Assembly (NCBI GenBank): GCA_023213235.1
Contig: CP096137.1
Coordinates: 507,587-571,586, forward strand
Origin: Elusimicrobiota bacterium
GTDB taxonomy: Bacteria; Elusimicrobiota; Elusimicrobia; UBA1565; UBA9628
Length of the DNA stretch: 64,000 bases
Reading direction: 5' to 3'
The stretch's first letter is position 1, and the number at the start of each line of letters is the position of its first letter. The position numbers and the translations under genes were made by a program. The notes below the pieces were generated by a model. It ran no database searches and was not told where the DNA came from. It was given only the letters and a program-made list of their open reading frames with translations. Positions 1-7,885 of the stretch are shown here, one piece after another.

Positions 1-401
1 GCTTCCCGGCCCTCAACGCGTCGCTCAACGCGACGACCTCGGTCCTGCTGGTCTCGGGCTGGGTCCTCATCAAGAAGAACCGCCGCGAGGCGCACCGCTG
101 GACGATGGTCGCGGCCTTCCTGTGCTCGGCGCTGTTTCTCGCCTGCTACCTCTACTATCACTTCCACGTCGGGTCGGTGCGCTTCCAGAAGACGGGCTGG
201 ATCCGGCCGGTGTACTTTACCATCCTGCTGACGCACACGATCCTCGCCGTGCTCGTTCTGCCGGTGATCCTGCGGACGCTCTATCTCGCGGCCAAGGAGC
301 GCTTCGAGGAGCATCGCCGCGCGGCTCGCTGGGCGTTCCCGATCTGGCTGTACGTCTCGCTCACGGGCGTGACCGTCTACTGGATGCTCTACCGCCTCTG
401 A
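1..401 (+). CDS. DUF420 membrane protein, 5' end outside the window
   Basis: The reading frame is open from base 3 and ends at TGA 399-401, so the N-terminus lies upstream of the window. About 132 residues are visible, with four hydrophobic segments. Histidines typical of DUF420 are present in EAHRWTM, YYHFHVG and LTHTILA. DUF420 proteins are small integral membrane proteins related to CtaM/YozB, which help assemble haem-copper oxidases. A SCO-type copper chaperone is also encoded in this window (36714-37286), but there is no oxidase gene here. The family call is good; the role in oxidase assembly is inferred from relatives. Confidence 0.8.
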   Translation, partial: FPALNASLNATTSVLLVSGWVLIKKNRREAHRWTMVAAFLCSALFLACYLYYHFHVGSVRFQKTGWIRPVYFTILLTHTILAVLVLPVILRTLYLAAKERFEEHRRAARWAFPIWLYVSLTGVTVYWMLYRL

Positions 402-469
402 ATCTGCAACTCTGGTGCCAGACGTTGCAGTTGCAGATTCCCGAAAGTGCAACTGCAACGCCTGGCACC
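400..469. repeat. Nested inverted repeats between convergent genes
   Basis: Two inverted repeats share sequence. Arms 400-411 and 429-440 are perfect 12-base complements. Arms 414-435 and 448-469 are 22 bases each with one mismatch and carry the core GGTGCCAG/CTGGCACC. The arm at 429-440 overlaps the arm at 414-435, so the two hairpins exclude each other. The element fills the gap between the DUF420 stop and the stop of the convergent Fe-S carrier gene and may act as a two-way terminator. A REP-like mobile origin is possible. Confidence 0.75.
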
Positions 470-480
470 GTTGTTGCTGA

Positions 481-801
481 TTAGGTGGAGAACGACTTGC
501 CGCAGGAGCAGGTCGAGGTGGCCTGCGGGTTCTTGACGACGAACCCGGACTTCATCATCGTCTCCTCGTAGTCGACCTGCGAGCCGCCGATGAAGAAGTC
601 GGCCTTGGGGTCGACGACGGTCTTGGCCCCGAAGGCCTCGTGGACGATGTCTTCCTTGCCGAGCTCGTCGCTGACGAGGAACTCGTAGCTCATGCCCGAG
701 CAGCCGCCGGAACCGACCTTGACGCGCAGGACGGGCTGCAGGCCTTTCTTGGAGGCCAGGGCCACGATCTTCTTGGCGGCGCGCTCGGTGAGCGTGATCA
801 T
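481..801 (-). CDS. A-type Fe-S cluster carrier (IscA/HesB family), second of a pair
   Basis: This 106-residue protein belongs to the IscA/ErpA/SufA family, which passes Fe-S clusters to apoproteins in the cytoplasm. The three ligand cysteines are seen in GSGGCSGMSY (mid-protein) and STCSCGKSF (C-terminus). ATG 799-801 lies 4 bases after the stop of the paralogous carrier (806-808) and has no clear Shine-Dalgarno site, so it is probably co-translated with that gene. A naive translation runs both genes together because of a lost base in the first one. The exact subtype (IscA or ErpA) cannot be decided from the sequence alone. Confidence 0.87.
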   Translation of the reverse strand: MITLTERAAKKIVALASKKGLQPVLRVKVGSGGCSGMSYEFLVSDELGKEDIVHEAFGAKTVVDPKADFFIGGSQVDYEETMMKSGFVVKNPQATSTCSCGKSFST

Positions 802-805
802 GTTC

Positions 806-1128
806 TTAGAACTGCTTGGACTTGCCGCAGCCGCAGGAGCCCTTCTCGAGCGGGTTCTTGATGCGGAAGCCGGAGGAGGTCTCGTCCTCGGCGTAGTCGA
901 TCGTCGCGTTCTCGATGAACTGGAGGGACTTCTCGTCGACGATGACGTCGAAGCCGGCCTGGGGAGGACCTTGTCGGTCGCGGCCTTGTCGTCGAAGCCG
1001 ATGCGGTACTCGTAGCCGGCGCAGCCGGACTCGGCGACGCGCAGGCGCAGCGCCTTTCCGGCGGCGCTCTCCTCGGTCTTCATGAAATCGGTGATCTTCT
1101 CGGCGGCCTTCGGCGTGATCGTGAGCAT
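806..1128 (-). CDS. A-type Fe-S cluster carrier (IscA/HesB family), first of a pair, one apparent frameshift
   Basis: About 107 residues. The N-terminal half ends in VAESGCAGYEYRIGFDD; the C-terminal half, in another frame, ends in EKGSCGCGKSKQF. Adding one G to the G run at 961-964 joins the halves into a normal IscA-type protein with all three ligand cysteines. ATG 1126-1128 has GGAG six bases upstream. The gene follows a strong promoter overlapped by an IscR-like site (1148-1203), so the pair is probably controlled by cluster status. The frameshift looks like a sequence error; a true pseudogene is less likely because both halves are well conserved. Confidence 0.85.
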
Positions 1129-1147
1129 ATCTTCTCCGGGGGCTATG

Positions 1148-1203
1148 AAACCCGACTAAAATAGTCGTATATACAGTATACGTCGGAAGGCGGCGGCAGT
1201 CAA
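1148..1203 (-). promoter_or_regulatory. Promoter with IscR-type-1-like operator for the Fe-S carrier pair
   Basis: On the minus strand TTGACT (1198-1203) and TATACT (1175-1180) are separated by 17 bases, a near-consensus promoter with a start near 1168. Overlapping that start, 1148-1172 matches the published E. coli IscR type 1 motif at all but three of its constrained positions, including the perfect core GACTAAAATAGTC (1154-1166). A second, complete match lies upstream of cysM (33011-33035). The position suits repression by an Rrf2-family Fe-S sensor. No Rrf2 gene is in this window. Confidence 0.75.
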
Positions 1204-1260
1204 GACGGGTGTAATAACCGCCCCGCTCCGGACACCGATGAGAGACCGACAGGAGACAAA

Positions 1261-1884
1261 ATGAAACTCGCCTTCGCCTTGCTCGCCGCCCTCGCCGCCT
1301 CCGCCGCCGCTCAAGACGCGACTCTCGCGAAGATCTCCGGCCCGGTGTCGATCGTCGGGGCCGGAGGCCGCAAGGCCGTCGCCGCGAAGGGCGGGGAGAG
1401 CCTCATCTACGGAGACACGATCAAGGTCGGCAAGGGCGGGATCGCCCAGATCGCGCTGAAGGACCGCGGCGCGGTACTGCTGCGCGAGGAGACCGTGATG
1501 ACGCTGACGGGCACGCCGCGCGCGACGGCGCTCTCGTTCCGCTTCGGCGAGTTCCTCATCGGGCTGTCGAAGAAGCTCGAGAAGGGGCAGACGTTCAAGG
1601 TGCGCACGGCTTCGGCCGTGGCCGCGGTGCGCGGGACCCTGTTCTGGGGCAAGGGCGACAAGGAGACGAAGGCGACGACCTACGCCGGCTTCGGACACAC
1701 GGTCGCCGTCACGGCCAAGGGGCGCACCGTGCTCGTGACGCCGGGCAAGACCGTGACGATCCCGTTCGGCGAGGCCCCGGCCGATCCCGTGCCGAGCACG
1801 GTCACGATCGACTACGCGAAAAACTTCGCGATCGACGGCGGCCTCCAGAGCCTCGAGAAGCTCGTCACCGACAAGACCGAGTAA
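1261..1884 (+). CDS. Secreted FecR-domain protein
   Basis: The 207-residue product starts with a signal peptide (MKLAFALLAALAASAAAQ) and has AGGAG seven bases before ATG. The central part is a FecR-type domain: a glycine-rich start, the block FGEFLIGLSKK, and the family hallmark TASAVAAVRGTLFW at about residues 118-131. FecR domains occur in sigma-regulator proteins and in many periplasmic proteins of unknown role. There is no transmembrane helix or sigma-factor neighbour, so a FecR-type anti-sigma role is not supported. It is followed 67 bases later by a very large secreted protein on the same strand. Confidence 0.8.
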   Translation: MKLAFALLAALAASAAAQDATLAKISGPVSIVGAGGRKAVAAKGGESLIYGDTIKVGKGGIAQIALKDRGAVLLREETVMTLTGTPRATALSFRFGEFLIGLSKKLEKGQTFKVRTASAVAAVRGTLFWGKGDKETKATTYAGFGHTVAVTAKGRTVLVTPGKTVTIPFGEAPADPVPSTVTIDYAKNFAIDGGLQSLEKLVTDKTE

Positions 1885-1951
1885 GGCGGGGCCCACGCCC
1901 GCGGGCCGAGAGGCCCAGAGTAGAAACCGGCGGCGTTGTTATAATTGGAGG

Positions 1952-4900
1952 ATGCAGGCCGCAGTCCTCTTGTTGGCGTTGAGCGCCGCCGCCGCGGTGC
2001 CGGAGCCGGTCCCGGTCCAGGCCGCGACCCCGGCCCCCGCCGCGTCGTACGCCCCGAACGTCACGCCCGAGCTGCTCGCGCGCTGGAGCGTGCCGCTCGA
2101 CGCGTACATGGCGATGACGCCCGAGCGAAAGGCGCAGCTGCGCGACGACCTCGCCGCCGGCGAGCGCGTCCGGACGCGCCGCGTCGAGCTGATCCGGCGC
2201 CTGCGCCCGCAGGAGTGGGCCGGCTTCGTGGACGCGAAGGGCTTCCTGACGCCCGACGGCGCGCGCATCGTCGAGGACTACGAGACCAAGCTCAAGGCCG
2301 CCGGGCTCGCCGTGCCCGTCGGGGTGACGATCGAGCGCGCCGACGGCAAGGAGATGACGGCCGAGGACTTCACGCGCGCGCGCGCCGTCCTCGACGGCGT
2401 TTTCGACGGGACCGCGCGCCTCGGAGAAGGGGCAAGGCCAAGGCCGGCGACGAGCTCGTCGTCGACGCGCGCGTGCGCAACGAAACGGTGCGCTCGCTGA
2501 CGATCAGCAACCCCAAGCGCGGCCTCAGCCTCGAGATCGGGCAGCTCGGCATCGACGGCCGCACGAACCTGATCGCGCCGAGCCCGTACGCGAACCTGGC
2601 GAAGTCCTGGGAAAGCAAGCCCGAGTCCTGGGTGGACTACCGCGTCAAGGCGCAGGTCGCGTACGTGGACATGAAGGCGCGCTTCTTCAACGACGGGCCC
2701 GACCCGCGCGTCGGCCGCATGATGGACCTCGCGCAGTCGCTCGGCGTGCCCCAGCGCGACATGGATCAGATCCGGCAGAGCCTCGCCTACGACGACGCGT
2801 ACCGGGCGCAGGGCCTCGTGATCTCGAGCCTCATGGCGCAGATGGGGCGGGCCTATCACCTCGGCGGCCCGGTCGACGTCGCGTGGAGCGTCACGAGCCT
2901 CACGAAGCTGATGCACCTCGCGCCGAACCAGGCGTTCGACGAGTCGATCGGCTTCCGCATCCGCCTTCCCGGCGACGAGCTGTTCCTCGGCGTCTTCGGC
3001 GGCGTCATGCAGAACATCTCGCCCGTCAGCAACCGCGTCTATCAGGAGCTGATGAGCAACGGACGCGTGGAGGCGGGGCTGAACTTGGAGCAGGCCCCGC
3101 ATTGGACGACGGCGCTGTGGGGCCGCGTGCCCGGGATGGACGACGCGAACTTCAGCGTCTCGGTCGGCCAGCGCTACAACAAGGACACGACGGTCTCCCA
3201 GGGCGAGGCCGCGCTCATGACGAGCTTCAAGCGCGTGCCCGTGGCCGTTCGCGCCTCGCTGAGCCGCGAGACCGGCGACGCCGTCGAGTTCGACCGGCAG
3301 AAGGCCCGCCTGCAGGTCGACGCGCAGCTCTCCGACCGGACGAACGCCTACCTCGCCTACGAGCGCGACAGGATCCGCTACGGCAACGCCGAGCTGAACT
3401 CGAACGCGGTCGTCGCGGGCCTGACGATCAGCCTCGACGGCAAGCGCGGCGGGGACCGGCTCACGGTCGACCACCTCTTCGGCGGGCAGTACGAGGCCAA
3501 CGCCTCGCCGCTGCGCCCGTTCCTGCCGGAGGCGACGAAGGTCGTCACGGGCGCGATCGCCGACGGCCTCGAGGCCGCGGAGCGCGCGGCCGACCTCTCG
3601 CGCCTCGTCGGCTCGGGCGCCAGCGCCGCGCAGATCGACGCGGGCCTCGACCGCCTGTCGCTCGCGCTCTCGCGCCTCGGCCCCGAGGCGTCGGTCGCGC
3701 TGATCGACCGGATGAGCGCGCTGCCGCTGTCCGACGACCAGAAGCGCCTGCTCGCCGACGCGCTGACGCGCGTGACGACGCCCGGCTCCGAGGCCGAGCA
3801 GCGCGTGCGCCGGGCGTTGACCGCGCTCGGGCCGGCCGTCGACGCCTACATCGCGCGCGCGGGGCCGCCCGCGCCGACCTGCTCGCCCGCATCCAGGGCG
3901 ACGCCGGGCGCGCCCTCGAACTGCTGCGGCTGCTCTCCGACCAGGAATCGTGGAACGCGGTCGCGATCGCGGCCGGCCGGCAGAGCCTGCTGCGCTCGCT
4001 CGCCAAGGCGCAGGTCATCGACATCCCGGTGCTCGACTCGCAGATCAAGTTCCACACGCACGCGCCCGTCCTGATCGCGGCGGCCGGCGCGCTCAACAGC
4101 CGCCTCTCGCCGCTGGCCCCCGTGCGCGCCGGCGAGGCGGAGCCGTGGCTGCTGCGCATGGCCGGCGACGAGCTCGGCCTGCCGCCGGGGCCCGTGACGT
4201 CGGAGATGGTCGCGGGCCGCCTCATCCAGATGGGCCAGGACCGGCTCATGAGCGAGCTCGACTCGCGCCTGGCGCCGGCGATCGACCGGCTCGTGGCCTC
4301 GGGCTCCTACGACCGCGGCCAGATCACGTCCTCGATCTTCGGCGCCCTTCCGCCCACGGCGGCGGCCGCCCTGCGCGCGCGCTTCGGCGACAATCTCGAG
4401 GGCCTGCTGCCGCCCGCGGGCGCGACGGCCGAGCAGATGCGCGCGTTCCTGCGCGACCGCCTCGGCGCCGAGCTCTCGCGCGCGCTCGGCGACGAGTTCC
4501 GCGGCGCGGCCGCGCGCGCCGTGGCCGAGATGACGTCCTGGGCCGCCGACCTCATCCGCCGCGAGATGAACCTCGCGACGATCCACCTGATGCTCGCCGC
4601 CGAGGAGCTCGACCGCCTGACCGTCGACAGGGGCCGCAAGGCCTCCGATATCGGCGTCGAGATGATGTCCCGCTCCTTCCGCATGCTCGACGAGCGCAAG
4701 CGCGGCAGGATGAGCGACGCGGTGCGCGGCGCGAAGGCCGCGGCGATGGAGAACTTCGCCGAGGGCGAACGCGCGCTCGCCGCGCGCTTCGTCTCGCTCG
4801 GCCGCGAGAGGCTCTCGGAGATGACGCTCGACCCGTCGTGGCCGCAGGGCTTCACCGTCGCCGTCGCCGACGAGTCCTGGCCGGGGCTCCTCGGCGCCTA

Positions 4901-5135
4901 CGGCGACGGCGCGTTCTTCGACCTCGTGCGCCGCATGGCCGACAAGCGCCGCGCGACGGGCAAGACCGCGCCCATGAAGCTCACCTTCGAACTCGATTCC
5001 GGCTCCGGTCGCGCGCTCGGCGGCACGTCGATCTGGAACGAGAAGAACGGCGACCTGAAGATCGTCCTCTCGCCCCCGAAGGACCAGCGCCAGGCGGATT
5101 TCCGCCTGCGCGGCCTCGAGAGCTACCTTAAGTAG
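1952..5135 (+). CDS. Large secreted protein of unknown function (~1060 residues), two apparent frameshifts
   Basis: I do not recognise a family. The start is ATG 1952, six bases after a perfect TATAAT (1940-1945). A signal peptide (MQAAVLLLALSAAAAV) is followed by a helical region. At roughly residues 370-510 there are alternating polar/hydrophobic strands (for example VAVRASLSRETGD, TNAYLAYERDRIRYGN) that look like beta-barrel strands. The second half is long, helical and rich in arginine and acidic residues. The frame changes at G runs 2429-2432 and 3861-3864; one added G at each gives a continuous protein to the TAG at 5133-5135. The FecR gene just upstream may be a partner. An outer-membrane location is inference. 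Confidence 0.7.
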
Positions 5136-5210
5136 ACAGGATCGTCGCCCGCCTTCGATGGCGCGCCCGCCCGGGCGCCGCTACCCTATCCGGGACGCAC
5201 GGAGGGAGCC

Positions 5211-5708
5211 ATGTACCGTCCGAAGACCGTCATTCCGCCGGCCCGCGCGACGCGCGAGCCCGTCGTGAAGACCGGCCTCGACTGGTCCGCCGCCGGCTGG
5301 GCGGGACTCGTCGCCGGCGCGGTATTCCTCGCCCTGCAGACCGCGCTGTCGGGGCACGGATTCCGCCTCATTGCCTCGGTCGCCCTCGGCGGGTCGGTGA
5401 TGGCCGAGAGCGCCGGGTTCAGCGCCGTCGTCGTGCTCGCCGCCGCGGCCGTGCATATTCCGCTGTCGCTGATCTACGCGCGCGTCATCGCGATCATCGT
5501 CGACGGGCGCCCGCAGGGCTTTGCGGCCGCGGCGGGAGCGGTCATGGGCTGCGCGCTGTACGGCTTGAACTTCTACGCTTTCGCGAACTTCTTTCCATGG
5601 GTCGCCGCGGCGCGCGGGCCGGGGAGCCTGGCCGCGCATGCGGCCTTCGGCGCGATCTCGGGAGGACTTTACGCGAGGCTGGCTCGGCGCCCTAGCGAGG
5701 AGCGTTGA
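5211..5708 (+). CDS. Hypothetical membrane protein, four helices
   Basis: The 165-residue protein has a polar N-terminus of about 28 residues, then four hydrophobic segments (about 30-48, 58-92, 105-125 and 138-155). GGAGG sits eight bases before ATG. No family is recognised. The 3' end overlaps the convergent gene 5692-6150 by 17 bases, which supports genuine but compact gene ends. Glycine-rich helices such as GWAGLVAGAVFLAL hint at a small transporter-like or structural membrane protein; nothing more can be said. Confidence 0.7.
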   Translation: MYRPKTVIPPARATREPVVKTGLDWSAAGWAGLVAGAVFLALQTALSGHGFRLIASVALGGSVMAESAGFSAVVVLAAAAVHIPLSLIYARVIAIIVDGRPQGFAAAAGAVMGCALYGLNFYAFANFFPWVAAARGPGSLAAHAAFGAISGGLYARLARRPSEER

Positions 5709-6150
5709 CTGAAGCGTGCCGCCGGCCAGGCTCGGCGCGAGGAGTACCTGAAGCGGCCGCGGAAGTCCTCTCCGCGATCGCGCCCAGGAATAACGAAAGC
5801 ACGCCTCCGAAGAATGCACCCGTCAAGCCGACCCCGATTCGCCTCACGAGGAAAGCCGGCTCCTCGAATTGCAGGGCGACGGCCACGTAGAGCAGGCTCG
5901 ACAAGACGCCGATCTTGAGAGCGGATCTGGCGGCGAAATCCCACTTCTCCGCCGCGAGACGCTCATTCGCGCGGGCGGCGCTCAATTCCGCGGGCGAGAA
6001 CCGAGCGACAACAATCAGGACTGTTCCGCCGACCACGATAGCCAGCGCGTCCCAAGCGAAGAACGGGCCAAGCCCGCGAGTCCCGGCGCCGAGAACGGCC
6101 TCTACGGCGAAGACCGCGAGAAACGCCCCAAAGCAGAGATAAGCGCGCAT
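5692..6150 (-). CDS. Small membrane protein, possibly MotA/TolQ-like fragment
   Basis: The 152-residue product has three to four hydrophobic segments. The block WDALAIVVGGTVLIVVA resembles the first helix region of MotA, and VGLTGAFFGGVLSLFLGAI resembles the later MotA/TolQ channel helix, but the cytoplasmic domain of MotA is missing. The likeness is weak and may only reflect helix composition. It has its own excellent promoter (6157-6185) and an ATG six bases after the -10 box, so it is not simply read through from the RiPP-like genes upstream. The C-terminus is basic. Confidence 0.6.
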   Translation of the reverse strand: MRAYLCFGAFLAVFAVEAVLGAGTRGLGPFFAWDALAIVVGGTVLIVVARFSPAELSAARANERLAAEKWDFAARSALKIGVLSSLLYVAVALQFEEPAFLVRRIGVGLTGAFFGGVLSLFLGAIAERTSAAASGTPRAEPGRRHASVNAPR

Positions 6151-6156
6151 GGCCGA

Positions 6157-6185
6157 AGTATAACCCCGCCGCCGCCCAGTGTCAA
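6157..6185 (-). promoter_or_regulatory. Consensus promoter, leaderless, for the MotA-like membrane protein
   Basis: Minus strand: TTGACA (6180-6185), 17-base spacer, TATACT (6157-6162), then six bases to ATG at 6150. The expected transcription start falls on or next to the start codon, so the mRNA should be leaderless. Confidence 0.75.
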
Positions 6186-6194
6186 CGGAGGGCG

Positions 6195-6656
6195 CTATTT
6201 GTCGGCAGTATGGCTGTCGCCCTTATCGGTCATGTTGGAGCCGTAGCTGCCCCAGTTCCCGGTGTTGAAGTCGTCGAAGCAGTGAGCCTTGTCCGCACGC
6301 GATTTGAGGTCCCCATCCTCCAACTCGGCGAAGCATCCGGCCTTGGCGACCGCCCGGAGGCGAGGGATCATCAGATGGATCACCCCGTCGTTGTTGTCGA
6401 CGACCTTGATCTTCAACTGGCCGAGGCTAATTCCGCTCTCCTTGAGTACGGCCGCAGTGTCGGTTTGCAGGCGCACTTTGAACTTCGGATCTATGAGAGC
6501 CCTTTTCACGACGGACGCGAACTCGTCCTTGTGCAGGCCGAGACGATCGTCTTGAAGGCACCAAAAAGCCATATAGGCTTTGCCAGGGCTAAGTCCTTCG
6601 GGCATGCGCAGCGCGCCGATGTCCACGGACTTCTTTCCCGCTTTTTTCTTGCTCAT
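6195..6656 (-). CDS. Candidate RiPP precursor with nitrile-hydratase-like leader (NHLP)
   Basis: The 153-residue protein has a basic N-terminus and then a stretch at about residues 44-98 that matches the NHLP leader pattern: FASVVKRALIDPKFKVRL, then TDTAAVLKESGISL, then a strand region ending in VIHLMIP. In NHLP (proteusin-type) precursors this leader recruits modifying enzymes. The 55-residue tail that follows is unlike nitrile hydratase: it has two cysteines and a C-terminal part rich in Asp, Asn, Gly, Ser and Thr (FDDFNTGNWGSYGSN). No GG cleavage site is obvious. The gene lies 11 bases after a JmjC-type oxygenase gene and has a strong GGAGGAG site. Precursor status is inference from leader plus neighbour. 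Confidence 0.7.
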   Translation of the reverse strand: MSKKKAGKKSVDIGALRMPEGLSPGKAYMAFWCLQDDRLGLHKDEFASVVKRALIDPKFKVRLQTDTAAVLKESGISLGQLKIKVVDNNDGVIHLMIPRLRAVAKAGCFAELEDGDLKSRADKAHCFDDFNTGNWGSYGSNMTDKGDSHTADK

Positions 6657-6667
6657 CTTCGCTCCTC

Positions 6668-7826
6668 CTACGGCTTAAGCAGTCCTTCCCGGATCAGCCT
6701 TTTCACGAGGGTCAATTTGGCCGCGCCGGACATCCCGCGCGGGAGCTGCTTCGCCGAGAAGCGGGGCGTGCGGGCAACGAATTTCAAAGCCGGCCATATC
6801 CGAGTCGGTCCCGAGAGTGAGTTGCCCGAAAAATCGATGGTTGCACGCCCGTTCTTCATTGACACGAGCGGCAGGGGCCCGGGCCGCACGCTCACGCGGG
6901 TGTCGAGCGTCACGCTTTCCGCGCGGGCCACGGCTGAGAAGTGTCCGTCGAGCAGGGGACTTCCCGTCTCCAGCATCCGGCGGCGTAGACGCAGCAACGC
7001 CTCGCGCACTGGAAGGGGGTTTTCAGCGCGCGCAGCGCCGCAGCCCCGTCGCTGCGCGCTGGCCGCATTCCGCGGGGAGGCACGGCCTTGCGGAAGGCGA
7101 CGTTCGTCTCGGCGATGATGGACAGGGCTTCTTGAAAGACGTCCATCCATTTGACGGCGTGTATCCCGATGGTCAAGTGCAGCGAAGGACCGTCTGCGGC
7201 CCGCGCCTCATGGATGTGACCGCGGGGAACGTAAAGTAAATCTCCGGCTTTAAGAACGGCTATCAACGACGGCCGCCCTAGCCCTGCCGGATCGACGTCG
7301 TAGCGTTGGCTTTGCAGCGGCAACGCCAGGCGCGGAGGGTAAACCCTCCAGGATTTCGTGCCGGCGAGTTGGAGAACGAAGACGTCGTGATCGTCGAAGT
7401 GAGGAAGGAATCCTCCCGAGCCGGGGGCGTGAAGTATGCGTTGGCCCCGATGCGATGATCGAGGTCGCGCTCAAGCGTCCGGCACAGAGACGACACCGGC
7501 CCCCATCGCTGGTCGATCGCGTTGACAATGAGCGTGTGCCCGTCCGCGAACAGGCGGTAAAGCGCGTGGATGTCGGGATAGCCGCTCGGAGTCAGCGGCG
7601 GCACTGTCGTCGTCAAGCGGTCCCCTTGGCGCTTGACGATCCTCAGCATGGCCGTTACGTCCGCGTGCCGGGCCTGGCGTATGGCTGCGTCAAGATCGGA
7701 CTCGGCGAAGAGCCCCGCATAGACGGCCGCCCGTCGCCGGATGAGCAGGGGCTTGCGCTCCCAATTTCGCGACATGAAGTCCCGCGTTCGTATGGGCTTC
7801 AGCAGCGCGTCCAATCCCCAGTCCAC
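6668..7826 (-). CDS. JmjC/cupin_4 Fe(II) oxygenase, two apparent frameshifts
   Basis: When one base is restored in each of the G runs 7423-7427 and 7015-7019, this is a 386-residue protein of the bacterial ROXA/MINA53-like JmjC group (2-oxoglutarate hydroxylases acting on proteins). The N-terminus MSRNWERKPLLIRR is typical. The metal triad is seen as His143 and Asp145 in LPHFDDHD, and His206 in VPRGHIHEA; SLHLTIGI follows as expected. The C-terminus (about 310-386) looks like the winged-helix domain of ROXA-type enzymes, ending in LVKRLIREGLLKP. GTG start, six bases after TATTAT (7833-7838). It is the first gene of a two-gene unit with the NHLP-type peptide, its likely substrate. Base composition is visibly less GC-rich than the flanks. 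Confidence 0.82.
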
Positions 7827-7832
7827 GGGCAG

Positions 7833-7838
7833 ATAATA
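7833..7838 (-). promoter_or_regulatory. -10 element of the oxygenase/peptide unit
   Basis: TATTAT lies six bases before the GTG start at 7826 in the 59-base gap to the next gene. No good -35 box is seen. The arrangement matches the leaderless pattern found elsewhere in this window. Confidence 0.55.
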
Positions 7839-7885
7839 ACAGAAACGCGCGAAGCCGGATCAGACGCCCGAGGACGAATAAACGT

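Noticed and set aside
481-1128. A single 215-residue fusion of two Fe-S carriers
   Set aside because: The join is an out-of-frame Ser/Arg/Pro-rich stretch. Restoring one base gives two normal carriers with their own stop and start.
6195-6656. A nitrile hydratase alpha subunit
   Set aside because: Only the leader-like helical part is similar; the metal-binding Cys-x-x-Cys-Ser-Cys motif is missing and the protein is too short.
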